NCBI GenBank assembly: GCA_036785705.1
Contig: JAWUZG010000296.1
Coordinates: 1-64,000 of the forward strand
Length of the DNA: 64,000 bases
Direction of reading: 5' to 3'
From: Acanthornis magna
Taxonomy: Eukaryota; Chordata; Aves; Passeriformes; Acanthizidae
The position numbers and the translations under genes were made by a program. Shown here piece by piece: positions 46,501 to 56,839 of the stretch. The notes below the pieces were generated by a model that had not been told where the DNA came from, ran no database searches, and saw only the letters and a list, made by a program, of their open reading frames with translations. Within the stretch, counting starts at the first letter, position 1. Each line of letters starts with the position of its first letter.

Positions 46501-47835
46501 ACTCTGGGCCGGCCGGGGCAGGATGAGGGCCAGCGCCAGGCCCGTGGGGTTCCTGTGTCACCTCAATGTCCCCAAATCCCATTACACCACTAACCCCAAC
46601 ACCAACCAAGAACAGGGACAGGTTCAAGGCTTTATTCCCCACCCCAGGGGGGTTCATTTTGGGTCTGGGGTCTCTCAGCGAACACTCTGGGCCGGCCGGG
46701 GCAGGATGAGGGCCAGCGCCAGGTCCGTGGGGTTCCTTGTGTCACCTCAGTGTCCCCAAATCCCAACCCCGATCAAGAACAAGAAGAGGGATGAATTCAA
46801 GGCTTTATTCCCCACCCCGGGGGGGGTTCATTTTGGGTCTGGGGTCTCTCAGCGAACACTCTGGGCTGGCTGGGGCAGGATGAGGGCCAGGGCCAGGTCC
46901 ACGAGGGCCGAGGGCAGGTAGGAGCTCCGTGGGGCTCCTTGTGTCCCCAAATCAACCTCAGTGTCCCCAATTCCCTGTTCCAACCACAGCCCTTAGGAAG
47001 AACAGGGACGGAGAAGTTCAGGACATTGTTTCCCCAACATTGGGGGTTTATTTTGGGTCTGGGGCTCTCAGTGGGGCACTTTGGGCAGGATGAGGGCCAG
47101 GCCCAGTCCCATGGGGTTCCTGTGTCACCTCAGTGTCCCTCTGGGGATCTGTCCCCATTCCAACCCCAATCACAAACAAGGACAGATGAATTCAGGGCTT
47201 TATTCCCCAACCTTGGGGGGTTCATTTTGGGTCTGGGGTCTCTCAGCGAACACTCTGGGCTGGCCGGGGCAGGATGAGGGCCAGCGCCAGGTCCGTGGGG
47301 TTCCTGTGTCACCTCAGTGTCCCCAAATCAATCTCAGTGTCCCCAAATCAACCTCAGTGTCCCCAAATCCCCATTACAACCACAAGCAAGGATGGACAAG
47401 TTCAAGGCTTTATTCCCCAACCTTGGGGGGTTCATTTTGAGTCTGGGGTCTCTCAGCAGACACTTTAGGCAGCATGAGGGCCAAGCCCAGGTCTGTGGGG
47501 TTCCTTGTGTCACCTCAGTGTCCCCAGATCAATCTCAATGTCCCCAAATCCCAACCCCAGCCAAGAACAAGAACAGGGATGAGTTCAGAGCTTTATTCCC
47601 CACCCCGGGGGGGTTCATTTTGGGTCTGGGGTCTCTCAGTGAACACTTTGGGCCGGCCGGGGCAGGATGAGGGCCAGGCCCAGGTCCACGAGGGCCGAGG
47701 GCAGGTAGGAGCTCCGTGGGGTTCCTGTGTCACCTCAGTGTCCCCAAATCCCAACCCTGATCAAGAACAAGAAGAGGGATGAATTCAGGGCTTTATTCCC
47801 CAACCTTGGGGGGTTCATTTTGGGTCTGGGGTCTC
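43590..47835 (-). repeat. About 170-bp satellite made of the RDH5 3' end (last codons, stop, AATAAA)
   Basis: Roughly 22-23 tandem units. On the sense strand each reads through GACCTGG.CCTGGCCCTCAT, CCTGCCCCGGCCAGCCCAG, AGTGTTC(A/G)CTGAGAGACC and CCAGACCCAAAATGAACCCC, then a GGGAATAAAGCC signal. This equals the last 15 or so codons of RDH5 ([16 protein letters not shown], stop), its short 3' UTR and poly(A) signal. AATAAA copies (plus tttatt) occur near 44150, 44322, 44491, 44667, 44847, 45018, 45198, 45369, 45549, 45735, 45912, 46266, 46447, 46630, 46803, 47200, 47409 and 47591. A 524-bp higher-order block repeats (44082 onward against 44606 onward). Confidence 0.93.
47792..47797 (-). terminator. 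RDH5: RDH5 polyadenylation signal nearest the stop codon
   Basis: AATAAA on the minus strand, only about 39 nt past the RDH5 stop (GGGGAATAAAGCCC). The 3' UTR would be very short. Some twenty further copies downstream offer alternative ends. Confidence 0.75.
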
Positions 47836-48059
47836 TCAGCGAACACTCTGGGCTGGCCGGGGCAGGATGAGGGCCAGCGCCAGGTCCACGAGGGCCGAGG
47901 GCAGGTAGGACGCAGGCAGCCAGAGCAGCTTGGCGTCCCAGCCTGCGCTGTAGCGACTGCGCGGGTGCTGCGCCCGCAGCGCGTGCTCCATGCACGATGT
48001 CACCTTGGACAGGTCCTTGTCACACAGCAGCGACAGCAGCAGCCGCTGCACCTTCAGGT
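47836..48059 (-). CDS. RDH5: RDH5 exon 4 (C-terminal exon)
   Basis: Acceptor CCCCGCAG, completes a Tyr codon, then [39 protein letters not shown] and [19 protein letters not shown], stop TGA at 47838-47836. Only this copy of the 3' end has the full exon upstream, which separates it from about 22 repeat copies. Confidence 0.94.
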
Positions 48060-51000
48060 CTGCGGGGAACGGGGGGAAAAGGGTCAGGAGGAGGGAAACT
48101 GAGGCACGGGTGAGGTTTGGAGATTTGGGGTCCAGAAAAGGGTCAGGAAAAGGGTCAGGAGAAGGGAAACTGAGGCACGGGGTGAGGTTCTGAAATTTGG
48201 GGTCAGGAGGAGGGAAACTGAGGCACGGGTGAGGTTTGGAGATTTGGGGTCAGGAGAAGGGAAACTGAGGCATGGGTGAGGTTTGGAGATTCGGGGTCAG
48301 GAAAAGGGAAACTGAGGCATGGGTGAGGTTTGGAGATTCGGGGTCAGGAGGAGGGAAACTGAGGCACGGGTGAGGTTCGGAGATTTGGGGTCAGGGAGAG
48401 GGGAAACTGAGGCACGGGTGAGGTTCGGAGATTTGGGGTCAGGGAGAAGGGAAACTGAGGCACGGGGTGAGGTTCAGAGATTTGGGGTCAGGAGAAGGGT
48501 CAGGAGGAGGGAAACTGAGGCACGGGGTGAGGTTTGGAGATTCGGGGTCAGGAAAAGGGAAACTGAGGCACGGGTGAGGTTCTGAAATTTGGGGTCAGGA
48601 GGAGGGAAACTGAGGCACAGGTGAGGTTTGGAGATTTGGGGTCCAGAAAAGGGTCAGAAAAAAGGTCAGGAAAAGGGTTAGGAGAAGGGAAACTGAGGCA
48701 CGGGTGAGGTTCGGAGATTTGGGGTCAGGAGGAGGGAAACTGAGGCACGGGGTGAGGTTTGGAGATTCGGGGTCAGGAAAAGGGAAACTGAGGCACGGGT
48801 GAGGTTCTGAAATTTGGGGTCAGGAGGAGGGAAACTGAGGCACGGGTGAGGTTCTGAAATTTGGGGTCAGGAGGAGGGAAACTGAGGCACAGGTGAGGTT
48901 TGGAGATTTGGGGTCCAGAAAAGGGTCAGGAAAAGGGTTAGGAGAAGGGAAACTGAGGCACGGGTGAGGTTCGGAGATTTGGGGTCAGCGAGAGGGTCAG
49001 GAAAAGGGTCAGAGAGAGGGGAAACTGAGGCACGGGGTGATGTTTGGAGATTTGGGGTCAGGAAAAGGGAAACTGAGGCACAGGTGAGGTTTGGAGATTC
49101 GGGGTCAGGAGAAGGGAAACTGAGGGAAACTGAGGCACGGGTGAGGTTTGGAGATTCGGGGTCAGGAGAAGGGAAACTGAGGCACGGGTGAGGTTCTGAA
49201 ATTTGGGGTCAGGGAGAGGGGAAACTGAGGCACGGGTGAGGTTTGGAGATTTGGGGTCAGGAGGGAAACTGAGGGAAACTGAGGCACGGGTGAGGTTCGG
49301 AGATTTGGGGTCAGGAGAAGGGAAACTGAGGCACGGGTGAGGTTTGGAGATTTGGGGTCAGGAAAAGGATGGGAAGAGGGTCAGGAGGAGGGAAACTGAG
49401 GCACGGGGTGAGGTTCTGAAATTTGGGGTCAGGAGGAGGGAAACTGAGGCACGGGTGAGGTTTGGAGATTTGGAGTCCAGAAAAGGGTCAGAAAAAAGGT
49501 CAGGAAAAGGGTCAGGAAAAGGGAAACTGAGGCACGGGTGAGGTTCGGAGATTTGGGGTCAGGGAGAGGGTCAGGAAAAGGGTCAGAGAGAGGGGAAACT
49601 GAGGCACGGGGTGATGTTTGGAGATTCGGGGTCAGGAAAAGGGAAACTGAGGCACGGGTGAGGCGCTGAACTCTGAGGTGTGGGGGATGAGCTGAGGAGG
49701 GTCTCAGGTGCGGTGTCCCCCCAGCCCCGCGCCCCCCACTCACTCCGGGGGTCTCTCCCCACGCCCCCCACTCACACTGGGGCAGGAAGTGCTCCCAATC
49801 CCCTCACTCCGGGGGTCCCAGCCCCTCACTCCGGGGGTCCCAGCCCCTCGCCCCCCACTCACACTGGGGCAGGAAGTGCTCCCCATTCACTCACACTGGG
49901 GGTCCCAGCCCCTCACTCCGGGGGTCTCTCCCCGCGCCCCCCACTCACACTGGGGCAGGAAGTGCTCCCAATCCCCTCACTCCGGGGGTCCCAGCCCCTC
50001 ACTCCGGGGGTCCCAGCCCCTCGCCCCCCACTCACACTGGGGCAGGAAGTGCTGGCCGTAGCTGCCGTGGGTCTCGGGCTCGGTGTGTGACCCCAGCCCC
50101 TCACTCACTCACTCCGGGGGTCCCACGCCCCCCCCCCCCACTCACACTGGGGCAGGAAGTGCTCCCAATCCCCTCACTCCGGGGGTCTCTCCCCACGCCC
50201 CCCACCCACTCACACTGGGGCAGGAAGTGCTCCCCATTCACTCACACTGGGGGTCCCAGCCCCTCACTCCGGGGGTCCCAGCCCCTCGCCCCCCACTCAC
50301 ACTGGGGCAGGAAGTGCTCCCCATTCACTGACACTGGGGGTCCCCAGCCCCTCACTCCGGGGGTCTCACGTGCCCCCACCCACTCACACTGGGGCAGGAA
50401 GTGCTCCCCATGTCCCTCACTCCGGGGGTCCCAGCCCCTCACTCCGGGGGTCTCTCCCCTCGCCCCCCACTCACACTGGGGCAGGAAGTGCTCCCCATTC
50501 CGGGGGTCTCTCCCCGCGCCCCCCACTCACACTGGGGCAGGAAATGCTCCTCATTCCGGGGGTCCCACGCCCCCCACCCACTCACACTGGGGCAGGAAGT
50601 GCTCCCCGTAGCTCCCGCGGGTCTCGGGCTCCAGGCGCTCCCAGCGCTGCCGCAGCGCAGCCTCGAGCGAGCTCAGGTCAGTCACGTTGGTCTTGAAGAA
50701 GCCTGGCTCCACGATGCTCACCTTGACCCCGAAGTGCCGCATGTCCCTCCTGGGGGGCGGCAGGGGGTCAGGGGGTGGCCAGGGGGGTCCCAGAGTGGTC
50801 AGAGGGGTCAGGGGGTGGCCAGGGGGGTCCCAGAGTGGTCAGGGGGTGGCCAGGGGGGTCAGAGGGGTCCCAGAGTGGTCAGAGGGGTCCCAGAGTGGTC
50901 AGAAGGGTCCCAGTGGGATCAGGGGGTGGCCAGGGGGGTCAGAGGGGTCAGGGGGTGGCCAGAGGGTGGTCAGAGGGGTCCCAGAGTGGCCAGAGGGGTC

Positions 51001-54000
51001 CCAGAGTGGTCAGAGGGGTCAGGGGTGGTCAGAGGGGTCCCAGAGTGGCCAGAGGGGTCCCAGAGGGGTCAGGGGAGTCAGGGCCATCTCAAAGAAGCCC
51101 CACTCCACGATGCTCACCTTGACCCCAAAGTGCCGCATGTCCTGCCTCGGGGGCGGCAGGGGGGTCAGGGGGTGGCCAGGGGGGTCCCAGAGGGGTCCCA
51201 GAGTGGTCAGAGGGGTCAGGGGGTGGTCAGAGAGGTCAGAGGGGTCAGGGGGTGGCTGGAGGGGTCCCAGAGGGGTCAGGGGGCGGCCAGAGGGGTCAGA
51301 GGGATCAGAGGGGTCAGGAGGTGGTCAGGGGGGTCACAGCCCAGTCAGGGTGGCCGTGGTCTGGCTGGGGGGCTCAGGGCATGGCCATGGCCTGGCCGGG
51401 GGGCTCGGGGGAGGGCCGTGGCCTGGTCATGGGATGGCCAGAGGGGTCACAGCATGGCTGGGGGGCTCAGGGGATGGCCACAGCCTGGCTGGGGGGGCCG
51501 TGGCCTGGCCAGGGGGCTCAGGGTGTGTCCAGGAGGGGTCCCAGTTTGGGCAGGGGGCTCAGGGTATGGTCCCAGCCTCTCCGGGGAGCTCAGGGGATGG
51601 TCCCAGCCTGCCCGGGGGTCTCAGGGGATGGTCCCAGCCTGGCCGGGGGTCTCAGGGGATGGTCCCAGCCTCTCCGGGGAGCTCAGGGGATGGTCCCAGC
51701 CTGCCCGGGGGTCTCAGGGGATGGCCACAGCCTGGCCGGGGGTCTCAGGTCTTGGCTGTGGCCTGGCTGGGGGGGTCGTGGCCTGTCCGGGGGTCTCAGG
51801 GGATGGTCCCAGCCTGTCCAAGGGGCTCAGGGGATGGTCCCAGCCTGTCCAGGGGGCTCAGGGGATGGTCCCAGCCTGTCCGGGGGTCTCAGGGGATGGT
51901 CCCAGCCTGTCCAGGGGTCTCAGGAGATGGCCACAGCCTGTCCAGGGGTCTCAGGAGATGGCCACAGCCTGTCCGGGGGTCTCAGGGGATGGTCCCAGCC
52001 TGTCCGGGGGTCTCAGGGGATGGCCACAGCCTGGCTGGGGGGCTCAGGGGATGGTCCCAGCCTGTCCGGGGGTCTCAGGGGATGGTCCCAGCCTGTCCGG
52101 GGGTCTCAGGGGATGGCCACAGCCTGTCCGGGGGTCTCAGGGTGTGACCGTGGCCTGGCCAGGGGTCTCAGGGTGTGTCCAGGAGGGGGTCCCAGTTTGG
52201 GCAGGGGGCTCAGGGTGTGTTCCGGAGGGGTCCCAGCCTGTCCGGGGGTCTCGGGGGGTGGTCCCAGCCTGTCCGGGGGTCTCAGCGCCTGTCCCGGGCT
52301 CCATCCCCACCTGAGGCTGTCGGAGAAGGCCTCGATGCAGTATTTGGAGATGCAGTAGCCGCCGCCGTTGGCCGAAATTCGGCCCAGGACGCTGGAGGTG
52401 TTGACCACGCGGCCCCGCGCGCGCTTCAGCAGCGGCAGCAGCGCCAGGGTCACCTCGATGGCCCCCAGGGCATTGACCGCCAGCACCCGCCGGAAATCCT
52501 CGATGTCCATCCACTCCGTGGGGCCGATGGGGTTGGCCACGCCAGCGTTGTTCACCAGCCCGAAGAGCCCTGGGGGCGCCGAGGGTGGGACCCCCGTGTC
52601 CCTGGGACCCCCGGGGTGGCACCCACAGAATGGCACCCCCGGTGTCCCCAGGGACCCCCGGGATGGCACCCTCAGTGTCCCCTGGGAGCCCAAAATGGCA
52701 CCCCCAGTGTCCCCTGGGACCCCGGGGTGGCACCCACAGTGTCCCCAGGACCCCCGGGATGGCGACCCCAGTGTCCCCAGGATGGCACCCCCAGTGTCCC
52801 CTGGGACCCCAGATTTGCACCCACAGTGTCCCCTGGGACACCCAGAATGGCACCCACAGTGTCCCTGGGACCCCCGGGATGGCACCCACAGTGTCCCCTG
52901 GGAGCCCAAAATGGCACCCACAGTGTCCCTGGGACCCCCGGGATGGCGACCCCAGTGCCCCCAGGATGGCACCCCCAGTGTCCCCTGGGACACCCAGAAT
53001 GGCACCCACAGTGTCCCCCTGGGATGGCGCCCCTGGTGTCCCCTGGGACCCCCAGGATGGCATCTCCAGTGTCCCCCGGGATGGCACCCACAGTGTCCCC
53101 AGGACCCCCGGGATGGCACCCTCAGTGTCCCCTGGAATGGCACCCTCAGTGTCCCCTGGAATGGCACCCTCAGTGTCCCTGGGACCCCCAGGATGGCACC
53201 CACAGTGTCCCCAGGGACCCTCAGGATGGCACGCCCGGGATGGAACCCACAGTGTACCCTGGGATGGCACCCCCGGTGTCCCCTGGGACCCCCGGGATGG
53301 CACCCTTGGTGTCCCCAGGACCCCCGGGATGGCATCCCCAGAATGGCACCCACAGTGTCCCTGGGATGGCACCCACAGTGTCCCCAGGATGGCACCCTCA
53401 GTGTCCCCCAGGATGCCACCCCCAGTGTCCCCGGGACCCCCAGAATGGCATCCCCGGTGTCCCCTGGGACTCCCAAAATGGCACCCCCAGTGTCCCCTGG
53501 GATCCCCTCCCTGTCCTCACTGTCCCCTGGCAGGACCCCTCCCCTCTGCGTCCCTCCCTGGGACCCCCGGCCTGTCCCCAGCTGTGACCTAGACCCTCCT
53601 GTCCATGTCCCTGCCCCTCCCTGTGTCCCCCCACCCCACATCCCCTCTCTTGGTCACTGTCCCCCCATGGCCCCCCAAGCCCCCAGACCCTTTTTCCCCT
53701 GCCCCTCACCTCTGTCCCCCACCTCCCTCTGCACCCACTCGGCCGCCCTGCGGATGCTGTCGGAGCGGGTGACTTCGAGCAGGACTGTCCCCAGGTGTCC
53801 CCCACATTGTCCCTCTCTTGGTCCTTGTCCCCCCATATCCCTCCTGTCCCTCCAATGTCCCCCCAAGCCCCCAGACCCTTTTTTCCCCCTGCCCCTCACC
53901 TTTGTCCCCCACCTCCCTCTGCACCCACGTGGATGCTGTCAGAGCAGGTGACATCGAGGACTGTCCTCAGGTGTCCCCTCCACTGTCCCTCTGTGTCAGT

Positions 54001-54872
54001 CTTTGTCCCCCCATATCCCCCCTGTCCCTCCCATGTCCCCCCAAGCCCCCAGACCCTTTTTTCCCCCTTCCCTCACCTTTGTCCCCCACCTCCCTCTGCA
54101 CCCACATGAATGCCATCAGAGCAGGTGACATCAAGCAGGACTGTCCCCTCCGCCACCGCTCTCTCAGTCCTTGTCCCCCCATGTCCCCCCTGTCCCCCAG
54201 ACCCTCCCCAAGCCCCCAGACCCTTTTCCCCTTCCCTCACCTTTCTCCCCTGACTCACTCTGGATGCTGTCAGAGCAGGTGACATCGAGCAGGATGGCCC
54301 CTGAGTGTCCCCTCTGCCACCCCTCTATTGGTCCTTGTCCCCCCATATCCCTCCTGTCCCCCATCCCCTTCCCAAGCCCCCAGACCCTTTTCCCCTTCCC
54401 TCACCTTTGTCCCCCACCTCCCTCTGCACCCACATGAATGCCATCAGAGCAGGTGACATCGAGCAGGACTGTCCCCTCCGCCACCCCTCTCTCAGTCCTT
54501 GTCCCCCCATGTCCCCCCAAGCCCCCAGACCCTTTTTCCCCCCCGCCCCTCACCTTTGTCCCCCACCTCCCTCTGCACCCACTCGGCCGCCCTGCGGATG
54601 CTGTCGGAGCGGGTGACATCGAGCAGCACTGTCCTCAGGTGTCCCCCGCCGCTGTCCCCCCGCAGGCTGTCGGCTCCGTGCGGGGTCAGGCACGCGGCCA
54701 GCACGCGGTAGCCACGCCGGGCCAGCCGCCGCGCCAGCAGGTTGCCGAAGCCACTGTCGCAGCCCGTGATGAACACGTGCTTGTCGCTCACCGTGGGCAG
54801 CGTCCGGCAGTCCCGCACCAGCCAGCCCAGCGCCCAGGCCACCAGGGCCACCAGCGACAGGTACAGCCACAT
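47836..54872 (-). CDS. RDH5: RDH5, 11-cis-retinol dehydrogenase (four coding exons, 321 aa)
   Basis: ER-membrane short-chain dehydrogenase that oxidises 11-cis-retinol to 11-cis-retinal with NAD+ in the visual cycle. Join on the minus strand: 54872-54554, 52569-52311, 50749-50586, 48059-47836, 966 nt including stop. Junction codons fit: DKG-LFG, SLR-RDM and LPQ-Y-LKV. Features: N-terminal hydrophobic anchor [19 protein letters not shown], cofactor motif TGCDSGFG at 36-43 and NNAG at 113-116. Catalytic Ser lies near 166, with Tyr178 and Lys182 in YCISK. EPGFF and the C-terminal segment [14 protein letters not shown] also match. Human RDH5 has 318 aa and the same exon pattern. RDH16/RDH7-type relatives are the alternative, but the PASYLP...PKPAQ-type tail and position between CD63 and BLOC1S1 indicate RDH5. 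The open frame is intact. Nearly every exon edge has been tandemly copied into the introns or flanks. Confidence 0.92.
48070..49690 (-). repeat. About 46-bp minisatellite in RDH5 intron 3 with a MIR-like core
   Basis: About 35 units of the plus-strand form gagggaaactgaggcacggg, tgaggtttggagatttgggg, tcagga. The words GGAAACTGAGGCAC and GAGGTT occur in the same order and spacing as in the conserved part of MIR SINEs. The unit may therefore have been seeded by an old MIR fragment. Longer higher-order blocks with ccagaaaagggtcag are duplicated (48550-48700, 48870-48970 and 49440-49530). Confidence 0.85.
49700..50585 (-). repeat. About 85-bp minisatellite made of the RDH5 exon 3 donor edge
   Basis: Around 11 units carry the sense-strand string GGGAGCACTTCCTGCCCCAG, then TGTGAGTGGGGGGCG. 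This is the last seven codons of exon 3 (GEHFLPQ) and its donor CAGT|GTGAGT. Copies occur near 49780, 49870, 49955, 50045, 50150, 50218, 50305, 50395, 50480 and 50538. The copy at 50034-50092 is longer and also holds [17 protein letters not shown] sequence. Because CTTCCTGCCCCAG also resembles an acceptor, each unit has an acceptor and donor one base apart. Confidence 0.93.
50586..50749 (-). CDS. RDH5: RDH5 exon 3
   Basis: Acceptor CCCCCCAG, then [39 protein letters not shown] and [10 protein letters not shown], donor CAGT|GTGAGT with GT at 50585-50584. 164 nt. The S-I-V-E-P-G-F-F block follows the catalytic YxxxK of exon 2 as in other 17-beta-HSD/RDH members. Confidence 0.94.
50756..52300 (-). 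repeat. RDH5 intron 2 minisatellites, with a copy of the exon 3 acceptor edge
   Basis: At 50756-51340 units of about 18-30 bp (ggtcccagagtggtcagagg, ggtcagggggtggccagggg). At 51088-51160 a 70-bp copy of the exon 3 start and acceptor ([13 protein letters not shown]) is embedded, with the same flanking gggcggcagggggtcagg. At 51345-52300 the unit is about 32 bp: ggtcccagcctgtccggggg, tctcaggggat. Confidence 0.92.
52311..52569 (-). CDS. RDH5: RDH5 exon 2 (catalytic centre)
   Basis: 259 nt from acceptor CGCCCCCAG to donor CTCAG|GTGGGG. It encodes [58 protein letters not shown] and [10 protein letters not shown]. It carries NNAG, the catalytic Ser and YCISK. Confidence 0.95.
52590..53540 (-). repeat. 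RDH5 intron 1 minisatellite (gggatggcacccacagtgtc)
   Basis: About 30 units of 28-40 bp: ggcacccacagtgtcccctg, ggacccccgggat. The array starts just upstream of the exon 2 acceptor. Bases 53540-53640 are low-copy. Confidence 0.92.
53640..54548 (-). repeat. About 165-190 bp repeat made of the RDH5 exon 1 donor edge
   Basis: Five copies of the end of exon 1 and its donor lie downstream of the real edge. They have donor-side starts near 53707, 53898, 54074, 54239 and 54402. Each holds a version of [12 protein letters not shown], (A-A-E-)W-V-Q-R-E-V-G-D-K and GGTGAGGGG, followed by ctccctctgcaccca on the plus strand. The copy at 53707-53790 is almost identical to the true exon end. The others have lost the codons for R-R-A-A-E or are more diverged. 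Confidence 0.93.
54554..54872 (-). CDS. RDH5: RDH5 exon 1 (membrane anchor and cofactor site)
   Basis: ATG at 54872-54870 directly after an acceptor CCCCGCAG|GCC, so a non-coding exon lies upstream. It encodes [56 protein letters not shown] and WVQREVGDK, donor AAAG|GTGAGG with GT at 54553-54552. It is the only copy in which start and donor are joined by a full exon. Confidence 0.95.
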
Positions 54873-54875
54873 GGC

Positions 54876-56330
54876 CTGCGGGGTGGGGACACGTGGGACC
54901 CCCGGCCAGGGTCACCTGTGTGCCCCTAACCCACCTGGAGAGACCCCCACCCTGCTGGGACCCCCACCCTGTGTGACCCTCCCAGTGTCACCAGGGCCAC
55001 CAGAGTCAGGTACAGCCACATGGCCTGCGGGGTGGGGACACGTGGGACCCCCGCCAGGGTCAGCTGTGTGCCCCTCACCCACCTGGAGAGACCTCCACCC
55101 TGTGTGACCCCCACCCTGTGTGACCCTCCCAGTGCCACCAGAGCCAGGTACAGTCACATGGCCTGCGGGGTGGGGACACGTGGGACCCCCGCCAGGGTCA
55201 GCTGTGTGCCCCTAACCCACCTGAAGAGACCCCCACCCTGTGCCACCCCATGGGGTCTGACTGTCCCAATGTCACCAGGGCCACCAGCGACACGTACAGC
55301 CACATGGCCTGCAGGGTGGGGACACGTGGGACCCCCGGCCAGGGTCACCTGTGTGCCCCTAACCCACCTGGAGAGACCCCCACCCTGCTGGGACCCCCAC
55401 CCTGTGTGACCCTCCCAGTGTCACCAGGGCCACCAGAGTCAGGTACAGCCACATGGCCTGCGGGGTGGGGACACGTGGGACCCCCGCCAGGGTCACTCTG
55501 CAGCCCCCCGAGGAGCCTGGAGAGACCCCCCACCCTGCTGGGACCCCCACCCTGTGTGACCCTCCCAGTGCCACCAGGGCCACCAGCGACACGTACAGCC
55601 ACATGGCCTGCGGGGGGTGGGGGACACGTGGGACCCCCGCCAGGGTCACCCTCACCCGCCTGGAGAGACCCCCACCCTGCCCGGACCACAGGGGTCTGGC
55701 TGTCCCAGTGCCACCAGTGTCACCAGTGCCAGGTAGAGCCTGACTGTCCCAGTGTCACCAGTGCCAGCTACAGCCACATGGCCTGCGGGGTGGGGACACG
55801 TGGGACCCCCGCCAAGGTCACGCTGCAGCCCCCCGAGGAGCCTGGAGGGACCCCCACCCTGTGTGACCCCATGGGAGTATGACTGTCCCAGTGTCACCAG
55901 TGCCAGGTAGAGCCTGACTGTCCCAGTGCCACCAGCACCAGCTACAGCCACATGGCCTGCGGGGGGTGGGGGACACGTGGGACCCCCGCCAGGGTCACCT
56001 GTGTGTCCCCCGAGCACCCGGGAGGGACCCCCAGCCTGTGCCACCGTATGGGAGTATGACTGTCCCAATGTCACCAGTGTCCCCAGTGTCACCAGTGTCA
56101 CCAGTACCAGGGACAGCCACACGGTGGGGACCTACAGGGGACAAGGGACACGTGGGACCCCCGCCAGGGTCACCTGTGCGCCCCCCGAGGAGTCGGGAAG
56201 GACCCCCACCCTGCCGGGACCCCCCACCCTGTGTGACCCCCACCCTGTCCCCGCGGGGACCTCCTGTCCCCAGTGCCACCAGCACCGGGCACAGCCACAC
56301 GGTGGGGACCTTGAGGGGACAAGGGACACG
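54876..56330 (-). repeat. About 145-bp repeat made of the RDH5 start-codon exon edge
   Basis: Seven extra copies of the acceptor plus start region (CCCCGCAG|GCCATGTGGCTGT, encoding M-W-L-Y-(L/V)-x-L-V-A-L-V) lie upstream of the real one. Their ATGs are near 55020, 55158, 55314, 55453, 55603, 55778 and 55952. Two degenerate copies without ATG lie near 56120 and 56300. Each extra copy has a start codon but runs into repeat rather than the rest of exon 1. Confidence 0.93.
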
Positions 56331-56598
56331 TGGGACCCCCGGCAGGACCCCCGGCAGGACCCCCCCGCACCCCGAGCGGGCCTGCAGGGACCCCCAGCCT
56401 CCCCCAGCCCCGGGGGTCTCACCCCAGCCCCCCAGGCGTGGGGCGGAGCTGTCACTCGGGACTGACCCCGGCCTGGCCCCGCCCCCTCTGTCCCCAGGGG
56501 GGTGACCCTGGGGGGTCGCTGCCCCCCGGGGTGGGTGGGGGGCACCCCAAATTGCCCTGGCGGGGCGGGGGGAGCCCCCCGCGGGACCCCAGACTCAC

Positions 56599-56680
56599 CT
56601 TGCGGCGGCCGGGCCGGGCCGGGCCGGGCCCGGATTAACGGAGCCGTGCGTCACCGCCCGGGCACGGGGGGGCTCCGGGG
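56599..56680 (-). promoter_or_regulatory. RDH5: Putative RDH5 non-coding first exon and promoter
   Basis: On the minus strand GGCCGCCGCAAG|GTGAGTCTGG (GT at 56598-56597) is an excellent donor. It lies at the upstream end of the start-edge repeats. GGCCC(GG) runs, CCGTTAATCC and GGCGGTGACGCACGG (a CRE-like half site, near 56648-56662) lie upstream. Human RDH5 also has a non-coding first exon. The exon's 5' end cannot be placed. Confidence 0.45.
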
Positions 56681-56839
56681 GGGGTCCCCTCCCCCCGCCC
56701 CGGGACCCCCGGGACTGACCCCGGCCCTGCCGGGACCCCCGACCCACCTGAGCCCCCCACCCCACCCCGCCTGCCCCCGGGGGCTGTGTGCCCCTTCGGC
56801 TGTCCCGGGCCCCCCTCCGGGACCCCCGCCCGGGGGGTT

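Noticed and set aside
47836..54872. RDH5 as a pseudogene because of the many duplicated fragments
   Set aside because: One copy of each exon edge joins into a 966-nt intact reading frame with all catalytic residues and correct phases. The fragments are flanking repeats.
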